Source: Apostichopus japonicus (lineage: Eukaryota; Echinodermata; Holothuroidea; Aspidochirotida; Stichopodidae). From it: a DNA stretch of 64,000 bases. A model generated the notes under the pieces. The model was given only the letters and a program-made list of their open reading frames with translations. It was not told where the DNA came from and did no database searches. Position 1 is the stretch's first letter. Each line of letters starts with the position of its first letter. Below are positions 58,270 through 64,000 of this stretch, in pieces. The stretch spans positions 2,775,214 to 2,839,213 of the forward strand of contig NC_092567.1 of NCBI RefSeq assembly GCF_037975245.1, given 5' to 3'. The position numbers and the translations under genes were made by a program.

Positions 58270-58911
58270 CAAGGGCTGCGGAAGCACTTTTAATCTGGGG
58301 GGGGGGCACCGACATCAAAGGGCACTTTGCAGAAATTCGATTGGAATGATACAGCCTTATAATTAATACCCTGTATAACTCTTATTTTATTATCTTATTT
58401 CCATCAACGCCCCCCCCCCCCCCAAAGGAAAATATGCATACTAGCACTGCAATATCCAATGCGCAAATTGGGAAACAAGGAACAAGTTTTCTTTTGAGAC
58501 AAAATGAGGTGAAATCATGCTAGTTGCTAATGTAGGAATCTTCCGAATTACAGTTTTTTTCTTGTTAATATCTTAACAATTTTTTTTCCATTCGAAATAA
58601 CTTTGAGTTTGACCCACAGAAATTCATTAAAAGTCACGGGCTTGGCCAGGATTTGCAAAGTTGTAAGCACGACTATCTGAGCGGAGCGCCACCATCAGTT
58701 GGCGCGGAGCGTACTAGAAAATTTTGGTTTTACAAACCCCTCAGATGGCCGGAAACGGCCCTTCCCGAGTGTTCATTCTGGTTCCCTGGCCTCTTGCTAA
58801 CTTGAGGCACCTCAATTTTTATGTCGAAAAAGGCACATTTTTAACCTGAGGAAAAGTGGGGGGGCACGTGCCCCCTGTGCCCCCCCCCCCCCCTCGGTTC
58901 CGCCGCCCTTG
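58270..58911. mobile_element. hAT-like element with CAAGGGCGGCGGAACC ends, nested
   Basis: The left end is CAAGGGCTGCGGAAGC and the right end is CGGTTCCGCCGCCCTTG. The flank GTCCAGGT is perfect (58262-58269 and 58912-58919). The hairpin module is at 58686-58705. Ends resemble those of 51311-52205. Confidence 0.92.
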
Positions 58912-59107
58912 GTCCAGGTATACAATTGACTAGTTAGAAAAAAAATTGATTGTGCAAAAAGCGTGGTAGCCCAGATGAACTGCGCTTACGGTGGTGTTAC
59001 ACGGAAATATTCGGGCATCATGATGCTAAATAAAGAAAATCATGGAATTGTCGGGCAAAAATTTGAAGAAGATTCGGGCAAGCTACTGCATATTTATATA
59101 TATATAT

Positions 59108-59230
59108 ATTTCCAGAGGACAAGAAATTCGGGCAAAAGTCCTGAAAAATTCGGGCAGCCTAATTCGGGCAGCCTCTTAGGCTGCCCGAATTTTTCAGGAC
59201 TTTTGCCCAAATTTCTTGTCCTCTGGAAAT
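59108..59230. repeat. 53-bp inverted repeat with one mismatch
   Basis: Arms 59108-59160 and 59178-59230 pair over 53 bases with a single mismatch and a 17-base loop. An alternative tight hairpin (ATTCGGGCAGCCT, loop CTT, at 59162-59190) uses the loop and half of the right arm. The word ATTCGGGCA recurs upstream (from 59008), so the foldback grew from a local repeat. Confidence 0.9.
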
Positions 59231-59791
59231 TTGGGGGGGCAGTCTGCCCCCCCCCCCCCCTGCCCCCCGCCTCGTACGCCTATGTGTGGAATAATGAAGC
59301 AAAAGTCACTCTCTACAGGGCAGCCTTGGTTAACACACAGAAAACGGAAATAAATCAATATATCCGCACAAAGATACACATTGTTCGTATAAGTAACCTC
59401 GCGATTATCTTTTTCTCAGGTGAGTTGGGCCTGTTGGTTGTGCTACTATAAAACACTATCGTACACACGCACAGTTTTTATTGGTAAGTAGCGTTACAAA
59501 ATCGTCCCAATTGGGTTCTCCCGATTGACAATTATCTGTGGGCCAACTGTCCGGGGGAAATTGCCCAGGAGGGAAATTGTCCCGGAGGGTAATTATCCGA
59601 GGGTAATTGTCCGGTGGGGAGTCGACTGTTGAAGGCATAGTGGAAAGGATTTGTCCGGGGGGGGGGTTTCTGGGATTAGAATTGTCCGGGTGGTAATTAT
59701 CTGGGTGGGAATTGTCCGGGGGTACTTGTCCAGAGAGGTAATTCTCCGGGGGGTAATTGTCCAGGGAGAGTTGTCCGGTCACCCTTGATAC

Positions 59792-62058
59792 ACAAAATCA
59801 GCAAAAGCCACATACACGGATGTCGTGTATGGAAGGTAAATGTTACATCCAGTCTGCATATGTGATCAAATTTCCAAATAACTATAGAACAACTGTGGAC
59901 AAATACGTGTCATTGAAGTGCGCGGTGAAGGTGAAATTTAGTTAGTTGTTGATATTCAATGGAGGGGTCTTCATTACCGCAACCTTTTTGACGTTATGTC
60001 GGTCACGAATAAATGAGTTCGGCGTTTGGTCCTTTAACGTAGACCAAAGGTTGGATATATTTCTTAACAGTACTCTAACTAGCAATCGCCTGACATATAG
60101 CTAAGAAGTTAGGTCTACACCATCACATATTATCCGGACAACCAAGCTCATTAACGGTTGTCAAAGAACGACTCACGCATGTTCCGGACCTGACAGAGAA
60201 TACCTGTCCTGGACACTGATTAGTCATCTTGAACAACATGGTAACGTTACTGTATCCTCGTCATAGAAATTGAATTAGGAAGAATGCTGCCACAGTTTAT
60301 CGCCGCTTGTTTAAGCAGTGAAGCCTTGAAATATAATGAAGGCGCTTTGTAGTGTACGCCAAAAAGCCAGATCATTTGTAAGACTGAATTTGATTTTACC
60401 CGTTTTTCGAAAGAGTAGGTGTACTTTGCACAACAGAGACATGTTATTGCGACCAGAGTGTTAAGTACTATATATACTCCTGACGTAAGAACCAACTTTG
60501 AAAACATTTTTTTCTCTCCTCAAATGACTCGAGTAAGTGGAGTGTTTGTGCAACTTTCATTGTATGGAAAGTGTCATTTCCGGTATCTGAGAGGCATATG
60601 GCAAACATTTCATCCTGCTTGTATTATTTTAGTGATCCACTCAAATAGTGTCATATAGTTGTCCCTGAAAAATGCCGTGAAAAAGCATGCCTTCGTCCTC
60701 CCCATGCAACCCGTTACCACACACGCCCTATAGCCTTCGTGTAATACTTCCATATTAGCCTGTGCATGTAGTTTCCAGTTTAATGTTGCAAAGTGGGTAT
60801 AGTAACCTATTTTCCTTGTATTAAAATGTTAGTGATAAGCCCAGGACATCATAACCGTCATCTCATGTTATTCTGGCATGTTGATCTATCGTTAGGGATA
60901 CAGCTTTAAGTAAAATGAGGTGTTAACATTTTTGTCATTAGGCTTTAGTCATATCGCATCCGTAGCCGGTCTAGGGCCTAGGCTAACTATATCCAGGGTC
61001 CAGTGAATATTAATACAGCTGCTGAGCAGACGACGCTACTAAAGTAATAAGATACCTATGTAATTGCTTCTACTATCGCTTCCTAAGAATTACCTAGGAA
61101 CTACAGACTACTGCCACATTTTTGGCATCCAAATGCGGCGCACGATATCACCATTTCGAGTGATTAATGTCAACTTTATCACTTTAGTTATGTCAAAGAC
61201 TTAGTGTTTGTATTACGCTCCGTTATTGTCTTCTCGTACAAGCAAAGCGCCACTATTACGATGAGTGGCTTCGGTATATGTCGCATGACGTCATTCTCCT
61301 TACTTCAAATTCTATGATCCTCGCCTAGTTAGCGAAATTTTACGAACATACGGTGATTTACACCGAAGGCCTGATGCATGATTAATCTAACGAATACAAT
61401 GTAGAACTAATCTATTATTGAGCAAATGTAACACCCTCCGGTGTATTAAAAAATCCTTGGTCGATTTCTTGGCCCTGATTCATAATTCAAGACATGTAAT
61501 ATACGCCATATAGGCCTGCGTACAGAGCAGCTAGCTGTGGAAACTGTGACTGTGTAGTGTGTATTATATAATACCATACCATTACGGGTTAGCTGTTTGT
61601 GCAAATAACACCGATCGCGAGTCGCTGCGGAAAAATACGATTAACATTTGTTGCTGGCGACTTTGTTTGCAAGATGTTTTTTAAATCAAATACGTTCAAC
61701 TGTTACCTATCTTGTTCAATTCGAGAATTTCGAACCAAAGTAGAGAATTTTACGTATTGTTTTGAAGAAGTATTCTACTCAGGGGGATCTTTGTTCTTTA
61801 CGTGTGCCAGTGCAGAATTAACTGTTTGCCGCAACAGTTCTTTGCTAATCTGGGTCTGGATTTTTTCCTGCGTGGCAAACCTGTGAGTTTGAGATTGCTA
61901 TGAAGAGTGTATGTTCAGCCGGCATTCACAAGCTAGCCATGCGGATGATGGAGCGGGCTAGTTTTCTCAATACATGTAGCGTGCATGCGCACTACAATAA
62001 CTAGAACGGTTGTAAATTCTGAATGAAATATCACCTTCTCCTCCCCTGTCTGGTAGAG
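59792..62058. other. Mostly unique DNA without a recognised gene
   Basis: A fragment near 60568-60610 (GTGTCATTTCCGG, TCTGAGAGGCAT) resembles the sequence beside the hairpin module of the hAT-like families. Open frames at 60247-60658 and 61599-61886 show no known domain and no good splice context. Confidence 0.5.
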
Positions 62059-62560
62059 ATTTCTAGGGTGTATTGGACCTTCTTTCAAAAGCCATCATTC
62101 GATTTCTAAATGGATTTTATTGTTTTGTTGGTCTTCTAAATATCTGGTAATGTCATGGTTGAATCTTAATTTGTTCATTGTTAATAACAACGTTTACAGT
62201 GACGTAGGAAGGTATTTTTGAGTGGGGGCTGGAGACTGATGCCCGGCCTGGGGGAGGGGGTGTCCCCCTCCCCTTTGGATTTTTTTTTTGCATTTCCAGG
62301 TGGCCTCAGATGCAATTTGGTGCAATATAGCACACTTCAACACCCACTCCATTTTGTAAATAATTTTGAATATTCACCTGGCCTTAGATGCAATTTGGTG
62401 CTCCAAATGAGTTTTTTTTCTCATTTGGAAATGAAAAAGGGGTTTTCTGACTTGCGAAGCGGGGGCCGGGGGGGGGGGGCGGAATGATACTCCCGGTTCC
62501 TACGCCCTTTAACGTTTATTTGACTCTGTAGATCAAGGTATTAAAGTTTCCTTTTTTTGT
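62059..62560 (+). repeat. Diverged paralog of 49537-49715, split by an insertion
   Basis: Shared words are CTAGGGTGTA.TGGACCTTC, ATCA.TCGATTT.TAAA.GGATTT, ATGGTTGAATCTT and CAAGGTATT. The 365-bp family element at 62197-62510 interrupts this copy only, so 49537-49715 serves as a related empty site. Confidence 0.8.
62197..62510 (-). mobile_element. hAT-like 365-bp family, copy 4, inverted and shortened
   Basis: On the plus strand it begins CAGTGACGTAGGAAGG and ends TTCCTACGCCCTTT. The flank AACGTTTA is perfect (62189-62196 and 62511-62518). It carries the same internal words as copies 1-3 in reverse orientation. It lacks the CGCCAGCCCCC segment near the GGGCGTAGGAAC end. Confidence 0.93.
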
Positions 62561-63475
62561 TTAAATGCTTCGTCTTAAACTTAATATAAAAGATCGAGTA
62601 TATTTTCATAACTTATTTATAATTCATCATAATAATAATACTAATAAAGTAAAGTCTGTATGCTATTGTATGCATTTAATCCCATGTGTTAATTATGACG
62701 TACATTCACATTGTATCTTAGATATAATGGTAATGTTATGTCTCATTCTTTATACATTTCATATTGCATTTATCTTATTAAAGGAAGAGTTTTTTAACCA
62801 GGGGTCTTTCGGCAACCCCACCTAACCTTCATTACCACTCTGCCTAGATAATAACTCTGTAGTGATTACAATGGTATAATGGTATAATTCAGCTATTTCT
62901 AACAATCCGTTGTTACATCTTTCACCATCCTCCACCTTTACAGGAAAAAAAATCAATTTAACCTAATATGACACAATTAACCACAACAATTACACCAATA
63001 ATGTTGAAACCAGACAAGCACTTTGAGGATCTGCAATAAAACATTACATAATTATAATTAAGAGCTGATAAACGATTGAGGAATATGCACAAATGAGTGA
63101 TATTCCAAGATTTGGTCTCTGCAAATGCAACCTGTATGTGTTATATATGCATTTCTTTGTTTGTACCTGCAGTGGTAAAGAACATTTGAGTCAATACAAA
63201 GCTATAAGTTATGTTCGTGGGAGAGGGGAATGGGTAAAATTATTTTCATATTTCCCTTGTAACGGTGATACAAATGAGAATATTGATTTAAAACTCAAAC
63301 ATCACATCAATCATCGCTCACTAAAAGTCACTTATGTTTCACAATTCATCGTATTTATTTAGCCTACCAGAAACCATCACTCGATATTTACATAAACCCA
63401 GCGAAAACAAAACATTGATCATGACGGGGGGGGGGGGTGGGGGGGGGGGCTTAGTGTAACACCAATGACCTCTCT
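62561..63475. other. Intergenic DNA paralogous in part to 47664-48109
   Basis: AT-rich sequence without a recognised gene. From about 63000 it resembles 47664 onward. It ends in two G runs (63426-63448) just before the palindromic array. Confidence 0.5.
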
Positions 63476-64000
63476 GCGTGACAACTCCCTACTTATAATA
63501 GGGTGCACCCATTGTGACAGCTCCCTAATTATACAAGGGAATCCTTTTTTGTGACAGCTAATATTAATATCAGGGAGCTGTTTGTGACAGCTCCCTGATA
63601 ATACCAGGGAGTTATCTCTGTAACGGCTCCTTTATTGTACCAGGGAGCCCACTTTTAGACAGCTCATATTAATTCTAGGGAGCTCTTTTGTTACAGCTCC
63701 CTAAAAATACCAGGGAATACTCTATGCACCAGCTGCCTATTATACCCTGGACCTCTCTGTGACAGCTTCCTAATTATATCAGGCAACCGTCTTTTTTTTT
63801 GCAGCTCATTAATTCTAGGGAGCTCTGTTTGTGACAGCTCTCAAGTAATACCAGGGAACTCTTTCTGTAACAGCTGCCTAATTATACCAAGGACCTCTCT
63901 GAGACAGCTCCCTAATTAAACCAGGCAACCGTCTTTGTGACAGCTCCTATTAATATTAGGGAGCTATGTTTGTGACCGCTCCCTAACAACACCAGGGAGC
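63476..64000. repeat. Second array of the palindromic AGCTCCCT unit, running off the window
   Basis: Units read GTGACAGCTCCCTAATTATA or GATAATA, then CCAGGGAGCT. They are more varied than in the 48110 array, with TAATATTAATATCAGGGAGC forms, and about 36-45 bases long. The orientation of the ACAGCTCCCT word is the same as at 48110. The right boundary is outside the window. Confidence 0.85.

Larger units (their letters stand above)
57722..59284. mobile_element. hAT-like element with CATAGGCGTACGGG ends, containing a nested copy
   Basis: The left end CATAGGCGTACGGG and the right end CTCGTACGCCTATG are complementary. The flank TGTGGAAT is perfect (57714-57721 and 59285-59292). It carries the hairpin module (57802-57821) and TTGCATCTAA. 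A second element is inserted at 58270-58911 and a 53-base foldback lies at 59108-59230. Confidence 0.93.
54573..59783. mobile_element. 5.2-kb element with long minisatellite-like inverted ends and 8-bp target duplication
   Basis: CTTGATAC occurs at 54565-54572 and 59784-59791. Just inside, the left end GGTTCCCGGACAACTCCCC and the complement of the right end GGTGACCGGACAACTCTCCC agree. The similarity continues through about 160 bases of GGACAATTCCCC-type repeats at the left (54573-54733) and about 275 bases at the right (59508-59783). The interior holds later insertions (55029-55585, 55863-56001, 56440-57310 and 57722-59284). I see no transposase frame in the remaining interior. An 8-bp duplication allows hAT, P or Merlin classes; the ends do not look like the other hAT ends here. 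Confidence 0.8.

Noticed and set aside
4868-63448. Many G or C homopolymer runs of 9-17 bases
   Set aside because: Most sit at fixed positions near the ends of the hAT-like elements and are part of those families. Exact lengths may be sequencing artefacts, so they are not reported as separate features.

Overview
This window is non-coding-rich animal nuclear DNA. The evidence is strong AT richness, long (AT)n and (CA)n microsatellites, GT/AG splice sites, a tRNA-derived SINE, a Penelope-like retroelement and dozens of short DNA transposons. A lone leucine-rich-repeat exon of NLR type and the mix of repeats suggest a marine invertebrate, perhaps an echinoderm or another non-chordate deuterostome. 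That taxonomic guess is inference only. No bacterial, phage, CRISPR or organellar content is visible.

There is almost no conventional gene content. The supported coding pieces are one LRR exon on the minus strand (16125-16333), weaker candidate exons of an unrecognised plus-strand gene (31514-31678, 38150-38260, terminal exon 41098-41190 with a poly(A) signal at 41424), and broken reverse-transcriptase remnants of a Penelope-like element (about 20430-23250, minus strand). Most remaining open frames are chance frames inside repeats.

The window is best read as layers of transposons. Many elements have CAGGGGCG/CAGTGGCG-type ends and flanking 8-bp direct repeats, the hallmark of non-autonomous hAT elements. 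They are often nested. At 3738-6862 four elements sit one inside another, three with perfect 8-bp target duplications. At 19797-23745 a hAT-like element holds a Penelope-like element (19-bp duplication), which was itself hit by two more hAT elements. At 54573-59783 a 5.2-kb element with long minisatellite-like inverted ends and an 8-bp duplication holds at least four smaller elements. A 365-bp family occurs four times (40362, 51510, 53173, 62197), each with a perfect 8-bp duplication.

Other layers are a roughly 408-bp tandem array rich in GGTCA half-sites (24882-27690), a 147-bp array inside an inverted-repeat element (39010-40205), two terminal-minisatellite elements (46845-47655 and 49953-51073), two arrays of a palindromic 36-bp unit (48110-48605 and 63476 to the window end), and diverged segmental duplications linking about 41.5, 47.7-51.1 and 62.1-63.2 kb.

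The most interesting single signals are a candidate hammerhead ribozyme on the coding strand of the Penelope-like element (20300-20354), the 5.2-kb long-TIR element, a shared hairpin module present in many otherwise different hAT-like families, and a pair of reversed hAT ends flanked by the same 8-mer (5195-5404). Relatively repeat-poor stretches are 6871-9600, 12300-19190, 30200-38500 and 59800-62050.
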